Below are positions 9,026 to 17,696 of a stretch of 64,000 nucleotides of DNA, one piece after another. The position numbers were made by a program, and so were the translations under genes. Within the stretch, counting starts at the first letter, position 1; the number at the start of each line of letters is the position of its first letter. This stretch comes from Azospirillum soli (lineage in GTDB: Bacteria > Pseudomonadota > Alphaproteobacteria > Azospirillales > Azospirillaceae). The stretch covers positions 1 through 64,000 of the forward strand of contig NZ_JAGINQ010000019.1 in assembly GCF_017876165.1 (NCBI RefSeq), read 5' to 3'. Under the pieces are notes generated by a model. That model was given only the letters and a program-made list of their open reading frames with translations, made no database searches and was not told the DNA's origin.

Positions 9026-9487
9026 TTATGCCGCGGCAGGAGCCTCCTGGCCCTCCGGTCGGTAGACATGGAAGCCCTTACGCAACTGCCGGATCGCCTC
9101 TTCTTCAATCGCCGGCGTGAAGAGCAGGTCGCGCTCCGCCGAAGCCTTAGGATTTTCGCGGTCGCGCTCGGCGCGGACGAGGCACCAGCAGTCCGACACC
9201 CCCCTCTGGATGACCACGCGTGTGACCGGCCGAGCGTACTTGTAGGCGTTCGCGGACGCTCCGCCATCCGCTTTCCGGAGTCGTGCGCCCGACCGCTTGT
9301 TTTTGGGAAGGTCGTAGGCGTCGAGCATCTTCTCCGCCTCTTTCGCCAAGCCCAAGAGTTCGGGTACTGAGACGTCCCCGTAAGCGCGGCCGGTCTGGAC
9401 TCCGGACAGAACCTCTTCCAGTTCCGCGCGGTGCGCCTTGTCAATCTTGACTTTGCAGGTGATGAAATCCTTGAGAACCTTGCCCAT
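9026..9487 (-). CDS. Hypothetical protein, 153 aa
   Basis: Not recognised. The N-terminus is a charged helical region (KVLKDFITCKVKIDKAHRAE LEEVL). The middle is basic (LPKNKRSGARLRKADGG), followed by a beta-rich stretch with Cys-Trp-Cys (RVVIQRGVSDCWCLVRAERD) and a helical end. Divergent from the XRE operon, with the promoter region of both between them. No membrane segment. Confidence 0.55.
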   Translation of the reverse strand: MGKVLKDFITCKVKIDKAHRAELEEVLSGVQTGRAYGDVSVPELLGLAKEAEKMLDAYDLPKNKRSGARLRKADGGASANAYKYARPVTRVVIQRGVSDCWCLVRAERDRENPKASAERDLLFTPAIEEEAIRQLRKGFHVYRPEGQEAPAAA

Positions 9488-9560
9488 GTCAATGCCCCAC
9501 TGATCCGGTTGTTGTCTTTCAGCGGCTGTTCCGCCTGTCTTGAAAATATTTTCACAAAAT

Positions 9561-9592
9561 GACTCTACGGTGTAAATAGGTCCGCCCGAAAA
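9561..9592. repeat. Direct repeat copy B (GACTC-n-GGTGTAAAT-n-GTCC)
   Basis: Second copy of the element at 8017-8045, same orientation, about 1.55 kb away, in the divergent promoter region between the 153-aa gene and the XRE operon. Confidence 0.5.
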
Positions 9593-9639
9593 ATGCGAAA
9601 AATTTTGCTCCTGGGAGCACGGCGGCGGTTCGCCCGTGA

Positions 9640-9684
9640 TTCCGGAAATAGGGAATTGACGAATTCCGGAAAACGGGACATCAT
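9640..9684 (+). promoter_or_regulatory. XRE-operon promoter with two TTCCGGAA operators
   Basis: -35 TTGACG (9656-9661), 17-base spacer, -10 CATCAT (9679-9684). A perfect palindrome TTCCGGAA lies in the spacer (9664-9671), two bases after the -35. A second copy lies upstream of the -35 (9640-9647), 24 bp away centre to centre. The layout suits repression by occlusion. The XRE protein encoded by the first gene is the obvious candidate ligand, as inference. Confidence 0.6.
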
Positions 9685-9730
9685 GTGTCCGATGGCGGGC
9701 AGATGGTGCCGGCGAGAAGGAGGTGGGTGG

Positions 9731-10597
9731 ATGGCGAAGTGGACGCGTGTGGCGAAGACGGGGAAAAAGAGCCTAGCGGGCTATGTCCAGGGCGCTCGCG
9801 AGAGCGGGCTGAGCCTCGCCATGGCGTACCAGAGTTGTCCGTTGCGCGGCGAGCACGCCCGCCCGACCGAGGATCTCACCGACGGTGCGCGCGAACACGT
9901 CGCCGCGCTGGCCGCGGAGTTCGAGACGGCCTCGCCGGAGGTGCGGCGCGAGTTCGTTGTGCGCATCCTGGCCGATCCCATGCCCGGCGACCTGCCACTG
10001 CGCCTGAATGGCACGCCGCTGGACCTGCCGTTTCCGGAGCCGGACGGGGCGCTGGCGATCCTCGTGTCCGATCAGGCCTGGCATCAGATGGGCGACGATG
10101 AGGAGGCGGAGGAATACCGCCTGGAGATCCAGCAGACGCTGCATTGGATCGCCGTCCGCCTGGAGGAACTCGGTCACGACGCGGCGCTGGTGGCGGCGTT
10201 CCGGAAACTGGCGAACAGCCTGCCCGACGTCGCCGGCCTGATCGGGCTGGTTCGGGTGGGCAACGCCGCCAACGCCGCGATGATGGCGACCCGCGTCCAC
10301 TGCGACCTGCGCGACGGCCGGGTCGACGCGCTCTCGCAGGGACTGGCGCTGGCCGTCGCCCACTGGGCCGACCGGAAGCGCTTCGGAGAAATCCGCGGCG
10401 ACGAAATCCGCAGCCTCCGGAAACAAGCGGGGTTGACTCAGGCGGAACTGGCCGAAGCGCTCGGCATCACGCCGCGCCACGTCGTGCGGCTCGAATCCGG
10501 TGAGACGCGGGCGAGCGACGACCTCGGTTTTCGCATCGTCGAAGCGTGCTGGGCGCGCGCAAAATCCGGAAACGCGATGATCGGCGAGCCGGTGTGA
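9731..10597 (+). CDS. XRE-family HTH regulator with long N-terminal domain, 288 aa
   Basis: The start at 9731 is set by a strong AGGAGGTG site. The C-terminus holds a standard XRE helix-turn-helix (EIRSLRKQAGLTQAELAEAL ... ITPRHVVRLESGE, about residues 225-262). The first 220 residues are of unknown fold, rich in short helices, with no recognised sensor domain. First gene of an operon: four bases separate it from the 515-aa gene, followed by 69-aa and 167-aa genes. Likely represses its own TTCCGGAA-bearing promoter and thereby the operon. Not a phage CI type by size. Confidence 0.75.
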   Translation: MAKWTRVAKTGKKSLAGYVQGARESGLSLAMAYQSCPLRGEHARPTEDLTDGAREHVAALAAEFETASPEVRREFVVRILADPMPGDLPLRLNGTPLDLPFPEPDGALAILVSDQAWHQMGDDEEAEEYRLEIQQTLHWIAVRLEELGHDAALVAAFRKLANSLPDVAGLIGLVRVGNAANAAMMATRVHCDLRDGRVDALSQGLALAVAHWADRKRFGEIRGDEIRSLRKQAGLTQAELAEALGITPRHVVRLESGETRASDDLGFRIVEACWARAKSGNAMIGEPV

Positions 10598-10601
10598 GGG
10601 C

Positions 10602-12149
10602 ATGATGGCGCTGAAGACCAGCCTCCTCAAGGAACTCGTCGACGACATCCCCGAGCGCGCCCCGGCGTCGCCGATCGAGCGCGCCCTGCGCCCGGACGGA
10701 CTCTTGGGATACCCGGAGATGCGGGCGGAACTCCTGGCAAAGATGCCGGGGCTGAAGGCCGTGCGCTTCGCCGACGGCCCGACCGTGTCCGCCGCGCGCA
10801 TCCAGCGAATCCCAGAGCATGGTCAGCGCGTCGTATCACTGGGCATCGACGTCGCGGCGCTCCCCGACCGTCTGTGGATCGAATGGGAAGAGGAGTACGA
10901 CGACGGTCCTCGGAAGACGGGATGGCTGGTCGAAAAGGTTGGTAACCGGCTCCGCGGCATCCGGTTCAGCGGCACGGCGCGCACGATCGACGCGGCCTGC
11001 TGGCCGATCACGTTGACCGCGACGCCGGACGGTTGGGTACCGGGCCTGGAGCGGGCGCTGCCGTCGGGCCTCGTGTCCTACGACCCGACGTTGACCGCGA
11101 GCGGCCTGCGCGCCGCCCTGGTCGTGATGACGGCCAAGCAGGTGGTCGAGATTGTGCCGGACACCCGGCGCGAGCGCGGCGTTCCGACCTTCAGCCTGCT
11201 GCGGCTCGTCGAGCCGTGGCGTGACGTCGACCGTGACGGCGTGCCGAACGCCCTCAAGCGCCCGGCCACCAGCGGCGCACTGGCTGATCGCCTGAGCGAT
11301 CTGGCCTTCACCAAGCAGGGCATGATCGCCCTGGGTCGGTCTTGGTATACGACCTCGGGGGACCGCGTACGCACGCTGCAGCGCGTCGTCATGCTGCGCG
11401 ACGTTCTCGACGCCGCCGTGCGCTTCGACCTGTCCGATGGCCTGGTGCAGTCGGCGGCGGCTCTGGCCGACCGCGACGAGCGCAACCTGGCGCGGCTGCG
11501 CGACTTGGCCGCACTGCCGTTTCCTCTGGTCTGGCTGGAGTTCGACGCCGGTGACCTCGATCTCGGAATCCCGCATGCGCGGATTGGTCTATTGCTCAGC
11601 GCCCACACGGAAAACGATGTGCGCGCCGAAATCCACGGCGCGCTCTGGGCTTTCCGGAATGGCGAAGAATTCGACGGGTTGATCGAGAACGTTCCGACCG
11701 CGGCCTTCATCCTGAACATCGACGGCGCCGGCGAGGCACTGGAGGTCGTTGCTGAACGTCACCTCCATCGGGCCGTGTTGAACGAGCGGCTGCCGGGCTT
11801 CGTGCTGGCGCTTCTCTGCTTCCTGTCGCAGCCGCGCTTCGTCGAGATGCGCGACCGGCCGGTGCGCCAGGACATCGACCGTGCACGCCGCAAGGCCCGC
11901 CTTGCGCCGATCGGCACGATCCGGGAAATCCGGCTGAACGTCGACGTGGCCCCGGCCCACGGCGACGGGAAGGGCGGTGACGCGACGCGCACCGGCACGC
12001 GCATGGCGCTGCATCAGGTGCGCTCGTTTTGGCGCGTTCGGCTCGGCAACCTGGAATTTGTCCGGCCCTTCTGGCGCGGCGATCCAGCGCACGGCGTTGT
12101 CCGGAAACGGTACATCGTCGTCCGCGACGAAGCCGCCCTCGTGTCTTGA
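10602..12149 (+). CDS. Hypothetical protein, 515 aa, plasmid/phage accessory
   Basis: Large soluble protein with no recognised domain. The C-terminus reads TRTGTRMALHQVRSFWRVRL followed by GNLEFVRPFWRGDPAHGVVR. It matches the H-x-V-R ... x-R-G pattern of the 319-aa protein at 5426-6385. The N-terminal part has several acidic WIEWEEEYDDG-type stretches, and a hydrophobic patch (PGFVLALLCFLSQP) sits near residue 400. Second gene of the XRE operon. ATG at 10602 or 10605. The function cannot be named. Confidence 0.65.
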   Translation: MMALKTSLLKELVDDIPERAPASPIERALRPDGLLGYPEMRAELLAKMPGLKAVRFADGPTVSAARIQRIPEHGQRVVSLGIDVAALPDRLWIEWEEEYDDGPRKTGWLVEKVGNRLRGIRFSGTARTIDAACWPITLTATPDGWVPGLERALPSGLVSYDPTLTASGLRAALVVMTAKQVVEIVPDTRRERGVPTFSLLRLVEPWRDVDRDGVPNALKRPATSGALADRLSDLAFTKQGMIALGRSWYTTSGDRVRTLQRVVMLRDVLDAAVRFDLSDGLVQSAAALADRDERNLARLRDLAALPFPLVWLEFDAGDLDLGIPHARIGLLLSAHTENDVRAEIHGALWAFRNGEEFDGLIENVPTAAFILNIDGAGEALEVVAERHLHRAVLNERLPGFVLALLCFLSQPRFVEMRDRPVRQDIDRARRKARLAPIGTIREIRLNVDVAPAHGDGKGGDATRTGTRMALHQVRSFWRVRLGNLEFVRPFWRGDPAHGVVRKRYIVVRDEAALVS

Positions 12150-12163
12150 TCGGAGGATCAGCC

Positions 12164-12373
12164 ATGGACCCGAAACTCGCCCGCGGCATCGCCAACGCCC
12201 TGCGCCGCGGCCTGGAAACCTCGACCGGCGCCGGGTCCGACGCCCTGGATGCCTGCTTGCAGGCCCTATTCGTTGAGACGCTGGCCAGCCCGCTGCGAAA
12301 GCGCCGGGACGACCGGGTCTTCAATGTGCCGGTGACTGAGGAAATCACCGATCTACGGGAGGCAGTCGCGTGA
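12164..12373 (+). CDS. Small hypothetical protein, 69 aa
   Basis: Starts with an ATG after CGGAGGA. All helical, acidic and alanine-rich (MDPKLARGIANALRRGLETS ... LDACLQALFVETLASPLRKR). The stop overlaps the next GTG start (GTGA), so it is translationally coupled to the 167-aa gene. The size suits a partner or regulator of the larger operon proteins. Not recognised. Confidence 0.6.
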   Translation: MDPKLARGIANALRRGLETSTGAGSDALDACLQALFVETLASPLRKRRDDRVFNVPVTEEITDLREAVA

Positions 12374-12873
12374 GCAAGAGCAAGATTCCCAATGGAGTGG
12401 CATGCATCCAGGTTATCGGACCCGGGCTCACCCTTTGGGGCCCGACCACGCTGCCCGCCGATCAACCGGCGGTGGTCAAGCGGCGGGCGATTTTCGAGGA
12501 GGATCAGGGGCACGAGCGTGTGACCGAGACCTTCCTCGACCCGGACGGTCGGGTTGTGCTCCTCACCCATCACCATGTGTACGGTCGTGGAATCCAGTCG
12601 TTCAACAATGCGTCGCAGCCGCCATTCTCGGCGCGCGGCATCTCCTACGACACGGTCTGGTTCGCACGGGGGATCGACTGCGCCTGGTACGAGTGGCGCT
12701 ATGAGACAGCGCCGAATCGTGGTGCCGAGCCGACGGTTGTGGACTGGGTGCCGGCAGACATCGACGACATCGTCAACGCGTTTACCTGTGCGGGCGCTCC
12801 GCTTGAGGAGATCCGCGGCATTCTTCGCGAGGCCGCGCGCAGCCAAGGCCGTCAACATGCCAGTGCCCGCTAG
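12370..12873 (+). CDS. Hypothetical protein, 167 aa, last gene of XRE operon
   Basis: GTG start overlapping the upstream stop. Beta-rich middle with a His cluster (VVLLTHHHVYGRGIQSF) and an aromatic stretch (DCAWYEWRYET), then a helical acidic C-terminus (VPADIDDIVNAFTCAGAP). No signal peptide. The overlap with its neighbour argues that the operon products act together. Not recognised. Confidence 0.6.
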   Translation: MSKSKIPNGVACIQVIGPGLTLWGPTTLPADQPAVVKRRAIFEEDQGHERVTETFLDPDGRVVLLTHHHVYGRGIQSFNNASQPPFSARGISYDTVWFARGIDCAWYEWRYETAPNRGAEPTVVDWVPADIDDIVNAFTCAGAPLEEIRGILREAARSQGRQHASAR

Positions 12874-13089
12874 TGCGTAGAGAGAGGGCGATGGTTGGTG
12901 AACATCGTGGATGGATGTGTTCGCATGGCTTGCTAAAAGCGACGAGAGCAGAATGGGTCATGTGTTGCAGTGGCGCAACCGGACCGTGCCCTCGACAAAA
13001 GCGAACCTGACACCCCGGATGCGGAAGTGAGCGCGTCGGTGCCGTAGCCACGTCGTTGCCGGGGCAGGCATCGTCCTTGTCGATGCCGC

Positions 13090-13230
13090 CGGGCGTGAAC
13101 ACCAGTTGGCTGACGTTGCGCTTCCAAGTTCAGCGTCGCGGCGGATCTTGCCGCCGCTGTCGATCTGCACGAACAAAGGGCCCGGCGCGTCTCCACGCAG
13201 CGCGAGCCACGCCTTCAGCGCCGACACCAG
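13090..13230 (-). pseudogene. Internally deleted tyrosine-recombinase remnant
   Basis: On the minus strand the sequence reads SALKAWLALRGDAPGPLFVQ then DSGGKIR, and continues RDAELxKRNVSQLVF. Both pieces are nearly identical to two separate parts of the intact recombinase at 23204-24292 (AALKAWLDLRGDAPGPLFVQ and RDAELWKRNVSQLVF). About 250 bp between them, including the HxxR box and catalytic Tyr, is missing. The join lies at a short shared GCGTCGCGG sequence. A dead relic of a related element. Confidence 0.8.
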
Positions 13231-13259
13231 CCGGAGTGCCCGTGGTCCAGCGCCTCCGC

Positions 13260-13840
13260 GGGACGCTCGGCGACGCCATGATGCCGGGCTCGCTGTACCT
13301 TTACGCTCGTCCACCCGGAATACCGATCGCGCTGGAGCCGGTTGTCGTGCCGTCGCCGGGCGGCGCGATCGTCGGCGGAATCGGCGTGGTGTGCAGCCGG
13401 AACGCGCATCACTACTTCCAGGCGTTCGAACACCAGGGCAAAGTCAATGTTCGGCACTGGGGCGGCCAGAGCGACGTGAACGTCCTGGTCTGCCTCAGCA
13501 CCTACCTTGATGACGCCCTGATAACTCCGGAGCAGCGCCGGGTCGTCGCCGACCGGGCGGAACGTGCTGATGCCCCGGGCCGACGCGGCGCTCGGCTTCC
13601 ACCGGCTCGAGCAAACGCCCGGATCGGACGGCCGCTCCCCTTCGCGGCCTCCGGCTACGGCAAGGATATGGACAAGCGTATCCACGCCGGCTTCCGTCCG
13701 CTGGGCCGCCGGGTCAACGGGCTGTTCCCGCACTGGCGCAAGCGGATCGCCGAATGCGACTACACCGATGCCGAGATGGCCGAGATCGCCGCCCGGTATC
13801 CGCACGGCTGGAGGGTGCCTGGGTCGAGCCCGACGCGGCT
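13260..13840 (+). other. Possible gene remnant with coding-like segments
   Basis: A plus-strand frame contains coding-like pieces. GGIGVVCSRNAHHYFQAFEH with VNVRHWGGQSDVNVLVCLST lies at about 13370-13510. MDKRIHAGFRPLGRRVNGLF with PHWRKRIAECDYTDAEMAEI lies at about 13670-13800. The stretch between them is low-information and frames seem to change. No start or ribosome site is convincing. It may be a decayed gene, a weak call. Confidence 0.3.
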
Positions 13841-13996
13841 AGGATGCAGAATCACGGCCTGTTCGGCGTCTTCGGAGGTTGGTCGGACAACGAAGGATAA
13901 GCCCGCCGACATCTCCATGGAAACAGCCGCCTTGTGAGTTGCTTTTGGCGCCTCTGGAACACGGACTGCATGGTGCTGGACCGCAAAAGGCTTGAC

Positions 13997-14955
13997 TCAC
14001 AGCCCGTTTTGAAAGCCGCGCCCACTCCGTTTGAGCGAGGGTAACGGGTGGCGCGGTCGGCTGTTTGGACGGGGATTTTCCCGTCTGGAGGCCGCCGATG
14101 TGGACACCCACGGATCGCGCTCTGGTTGGGGACTTTGGGTCCGGCCAGGCGCTCAGCGATGACCAGTTCCGTCTGCTCGAACCGTTGATCCCGCCGCCCA
14201 AACCCGGCGGTCGGCCGCGCACCACGGACATGCGGCGCATGCTCGACGGCCTGTTCTACGTCGTGCGCACCGGCTGCCAATGGCGCCATCTCCCGCCACC
14301 GCCAGCCTTTCCGCCGTGGCAGACGGTCTACGGCTACATGCGCGCTTTCCAGAAGGCCGGCGTGTGGGAAGCCATGCGCCACCACCTGCTGGTCCTGCTG
14401 CGCGAGCAGGAGGGGCGCGAGGCCAGCCCGACGGCGGCGATCATCGACACCCAGAGCGTCAAGACGACGGAAAAGGGGGACCGCGCGGCTGGGACGCGGC
14501 CAAGAAGGTCTGGGGCCGCAAACGCCACATCGCCGTCGATACCGGCGGCTTGCTGCTGGGCGTCCTCGTCCACGCCGCCAACATCCAGGACGCCGACAGC
14601 GCAGGCGCCCTGCTGAACCGGATCAAGGGGCTGTACTGCTGGCTCCAGGCGGTGTTCGCCGACAGCATCTACAACCGACCGCCGATGCTGCTCGCCTGCT
14701 TCCTGCTCGGACTGACGCTCATCATCGTGCGCCGGATCGCCGGGACCGGCTTCATCGTGCTGCCGCGCAGGTGGGGCGTCGAAAGGTCGCTCGGCTGGTT
14801 TGGCCGGTATCGGCGGCTGTCCAAGGACTACGAGGAACTGCCCGAGGTCTCCGAAACCATGGTCACCCTCGCCGCCATCCGCCTCATGCTCCACCGCTTG
14901 GCTCACCCAAACCGAAAGCGACTGCCGTCCCCCTGACTTTCAAAACGGGCTGTCA
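13997..14955 (+). mobile_element. IS5-family insertion sequence, IS427-like group
   Basis: Terminal inverted repeats CAGCCCGTTTTGAAAG at 14000-14015 and 14937-14952 (perfect, 16 bp) are flanked by a 3-bp direct repeat TCA (13997-13999 and 14953-14955). TCA fits the TNA target pattern of this group. The element is 953 bp. It contains one DDE transposase split over two frames. All ends are present, so it may still be active. Confidence 0.88.
14098..14936 (+). CDS. IS5-family transposase, two frames joined by predicted -1 frameshift
   Basis: The first frame starts at ATG 14098 after a GGAG site (MWTPTDRALVGDFGSGQALS ... QWRHLPPPPAFPPWQTVYGY ... AAIIDTQSVKTTEKG). The second frame continues WDAAKKVWGRKRHIAVDTGG ... 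VFADSIYNRPP ... WGVERSLGWFGRYRRLSKDY, ending at 14936. The switch lies at A-AAG-GGG (14472-14478), a plausible slippery heptamer where both tRNAs can re-pair after a -1 slip. The DDE residues are D in IIDTQS, D in FADS and E in WGVERS. The product is about 279 aa, the normal length for the family. A simple frameshift mutation is the alternative. Confidence 0.8.
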
Positions 14956-15209
14956 GTAAGAGCGCCTGTCAAGGCCCCGCCTCAATGAAGCCAAGCCATT
15001 GATGCGCTTCACTGGCAGTGGCTTCTGATTTGCGCTTCCAACCGACAAGGCAATCCGCGGCTGAGCATTATTGTCGCGGCGCGCTTATTGAGGGCGGCGC
15101 ATCAAATGTGATGGTTTCTGGTTGCATTATATGGTATCGAAACGCCCGCCGGCTGCGTTTGCAGGGGGGAGGCTCAATACCATACAGGTATGAACTGGAG
15201 TGCTCGCGG

Positions 15210-15521
15210 ATGTCAAAGGATGAGGCTGTTAGAAGTATTGCCGATCAAATAAGGGGATGTTTCGGGTCGGTAGATCTGAAATTCGCACTCCACCATTCCG
15301 ACGAAGAAAGAGCCAAGCAGATAAAGACTCTTGTTAAAAAATATGCTTTAACGCGTGACGAGGTTGATCGTGCAATTCGCCCGGTCTTTGAGCAATGGTT
15401 GAATACCGATTACGGCGGGTTCAACAGCAACGTTCGCGGACCCCTTTCAGATGACCCTAATGTTGTCGCCGCTAAGGTGCGCGAAATGGTCAATTCGGTA
15501 TTGAATTATACGCACCGCTAA
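15210..15521 (+). CDS. Hypothetical protein, 103 aa, low-GC
   Basis: ATG at 15210 with GGAG 9 bases upstream. The longer frame from 15018 has no ribosome site. Highly charged and helical (MSKDEAVRSIADQIRGCFGS ... ERAKQIKTLVKKYALTRDEV) with an acidic Asn-rich loop. Codons ending in A/T are frequent compared with neighbours, so it looks recently acquired. It sits just right of the IS5 element. Not recognised. Confidence 0.55.
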   Translation: MSKDEAVRSIADQIRGCFGSVDLKFALHHSDEERAKQIKTLVKKYALTRDEVDRAIRPVFEQWLNTDYGGFNSNVRGPLSDDPNVVAAKVREMVNSVLNYTHR

Positions 15522-15623
15522 GAGCGAAAAAGAGAAGGCGCTGCCAATTAGACAAGCCATTGGCTATCTTTACTGGCAGCGTCTTGATAGGCGCTCTAAT
15601 CATGTCGCGGAGAATCTGCAACC

Positions 15624-16589
15624 ATGGGTGCGTCTATGGCCTGCTGCGCAAGGCGGAAGAGCGGACTGGTGGCGATGACGCTCCTGTTGGGGGCGTGCGT
15701 GCAAAACGGCAGCGCCGTCTCCGGCAGCCTCGCATACTGCCGCGGTCCGAGCGGCGACGCCTACCAAACCCGTGGGCGCTGCCTGCTCGCCGATCAGGCG
15801 ATTTCCCAGGCCGAGTACCGGGACTCGGCGAAACGCCAGCAATCCAGGACCATGGCCTCGGCACCGGCGCACCAGCAATCGCAGGCGGCCTGCGTGGCGT
15901 ACGTCGATGCCGACGCGCGTAAGCGCACCGACGTGCCGGCACTGCTGAAGACCATCGGCTCGATGAAACTGTCGAAGGACGAGTTCGAGACGACGCCGGC
16001 GTACGAGGCGCGCGTCGCGGCGGCCGTCGAGCGGCTCACGGCGACGCTGTCCGCTCAGACCGGCTCGGCTCCGGTCGTCTTGGACATTTCCCTGTCGGCG
16101 TCGGTCGCGACGTACGACGCCGACCGGGGCGTGCTGGAGATCACCGGAGCCGTCGTCCCGATGACCACGATGAGAGCCGATGGCCGCTACCGGACGGTGA
16201 TCGTCACCGACAAACTGGACCACGACATCAGCACCTACACCGGGCAGAACGCTTATGGGGCCAAGGCGGAGGTGGTGAAGGTCCGCGATCGGCAGGCCGG
16301 AGTCGTGGTGGACGAAACATCGGACCCCGGCCGTTCCGGCCACTGGCCATACTCCTCCTTCAAGGCGACCGTGGCGCTGTCGCCCGACCGGGCGCGCGCG
16401 GCGAAGGCAAGCCTGCGCGCCGTTGTGATGGGCGACCTCCGTGCCCCATTCCTCGTCCGCGGCAACGACTACATCACGCCGACCTTCCAGGTGCCGTTCG
16501 ACAAAACGACGGAGACGCTCGCGGTCGTCCTGCAGCCGAAGTGCAGCCTGATCTACAACGCGGCAACGAGGGACGTTTACTGGCCCTGA
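15624..16589 (+). CDS. Putative lipoprotein, 321 aa
   Basis: N-terminal basic stretch (CCARRKSGLVAM) followed by TLLLGACV, a lipobox with Cys near residue 25, so probably processed by signal peptidase II and anchored to a membrane. Ala/Gln-rich linker to residue 90, then a mixed alpha/beta domain with the repeated beta pattern LEITGAVVPM ... RTVIVTDKLDHDIS and a C-terminal beta region. No recognised family. Confidence 0.65.
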   Translation: MGASMACCARRKSGLVAMTLLLGACVQNGSAVSGSLAYCRGPSGDAYQTRGRCLLADQAISQAEYRDSAKRQQSRTMASAPAHQQSQAACVAYVDADARKRTDVPALLKTIGSMKLSKDEFETTPAYEARVAAAVERLTATLSAQTGSAPVVLDISLSASVATYDADRGVLEITGAVVPMTTMRADGRYRTVIVTDKLDHDISTYTGQNAYGAKAEVVKVRDRQAGVVVDETSDPGRSGHWPYSSFKATVALSPDRARAAKASLRAVVMGDLRAPFLVRGNDYITPTFQVPFDKTTETLAVVLQPKCSLIYNAATRDVYWP

Positions 16590-16734
16590 CACTGCGTGCA
16601 AGGGGTGCCGTACGGCGCACGGATCGACATCGTCGGCAGCCGGGTCGGCGAGGTGATCGGACGATAGAAGCCAGGAAGACCTGCGATGGCGGCCGCGTTC
16701 CCAGGACTTCCGCACCGGAATGGAGGTGTTGGTC

Positions 16735-17520
16735 ATGCTGGGTCGCATCGTCGAGTTCATCCGCAACCTCGTGGCCGGAGCGGACAGCGCTTCACCAGAG
16801 GAGTACACGGCCGTCGTGCCGGCTTCCGTCGCGGGGCCTGAACCAGCGCTCAGAGTGGCGCCGCGCAGCGCCTTCCGAGAATGGTCCGCAATCACCTATG
16901 ACCTGGAACAGGCAACACTGCTCGGGCGCGCGGCGTATGAACGATTCCATGCCCTGCCGAGGAACTACCAGGAACACATCAACGAAGCGACGACCCGCAC
17001 GAATCTGGTGGATCCGATGCTCGCGCAACTTGGGTGGTCGCCGCTGAACTGTGAGGTGGTGTTGCCATCCGGGGGGCGTGTCGACGCATACGACAACGAG
17101 CGTCAGACAGCCATCGAGATCAAAAGGGCGCAGCCCAAATACGACGACATCGCAGCGCTGAACCCGACCCAGCCTTACAAGACCGTCGGCCAGCAGGTGA
17201 TTGGTTACCTGGACAACGACAACGTGAAATCCGTCATCTACACCAATGGGCGGATGTGGTGGCGCATCGAGCGGGACGACGTGACCAGTCAGTTGTACGC
17301 TCTGCGCGTCGACCTTCGTCTGGCGTCGGACATGGCGGTCATCCGGCGGGGGCCCAGTGAAGTTCTCCAGCACTTCGCTATGTTCTTCCATTCCGGCGCT
17401 TTCAACCCTGGGGTCAACTTCGCGGTGCCGGTTCACCCCGGACGGTGGCTGCCGTCCGAACACAGCCCGATGTGGCTGAAGGACCTGAACAAGGGCATCG
17501 GCTGGTCGGAGACGCCGTAG
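16735..17520 (+). CDS. PD-(D/E)XK nuclease-like protein (type I restriction R-subunit N-terminal type)
   Basis: Residues about 85-140 read NEATTRTNLVDPMLAQLGWS, GGRVDAYDN and TAIEIKRAQP. These match the conserved E / D / E-x-K arrangement of the HsdR N-terminal nuclease domain found in many stand-alone proteins. The rest is an alpha/beta extension (VIGYLDNDNVKSVIYTNGRM WWRIE). The ATG at 16735 is chosen for its GGAGGT site. No helicase domain or methylase partner is nearby, so this is a solitary member. DNA cleavage is inferred from motifs only. Confidence 0.7.
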   Translation: MLGRIVEFIRNLVAGADSASPEEYTAVVPASVAGPEPALRVAPRSAFREWSAITYDLEQATLLGRAAYERFHALPRNYQEHINEATTRTNLVDPMLAQLGWSPLNCEVVLPSGGRVDAYDNERQTAIEIKRAQPKYDDIAALNPTQPYKTVGQQVIGYLDNDNVKSVIYTNGRMWWRIERDDVTSQLYALRVDLRLASDMAVIRRGPSEVLQHFAMFFHSGAFNPGVNFAVPVHPGRWLPSEHSPMWLKDLNKGIGWSETP

Positions 17521-17696
17521 TCCGCGGGCTGCTGAACGTGGAATCGACATGACGCCAGGAAAAGAGGGTGTTCGCGTTCACATCCTCCGGACCTCTTCGC
17601 TGCTGACCGAACCACGCCGCGTTGTTGTTCAGCGTTGTCCTGGGGGCCGCTTCAATCTTCGCCATTTGCGACATTTCGCATCAAGGACATCTCCCC

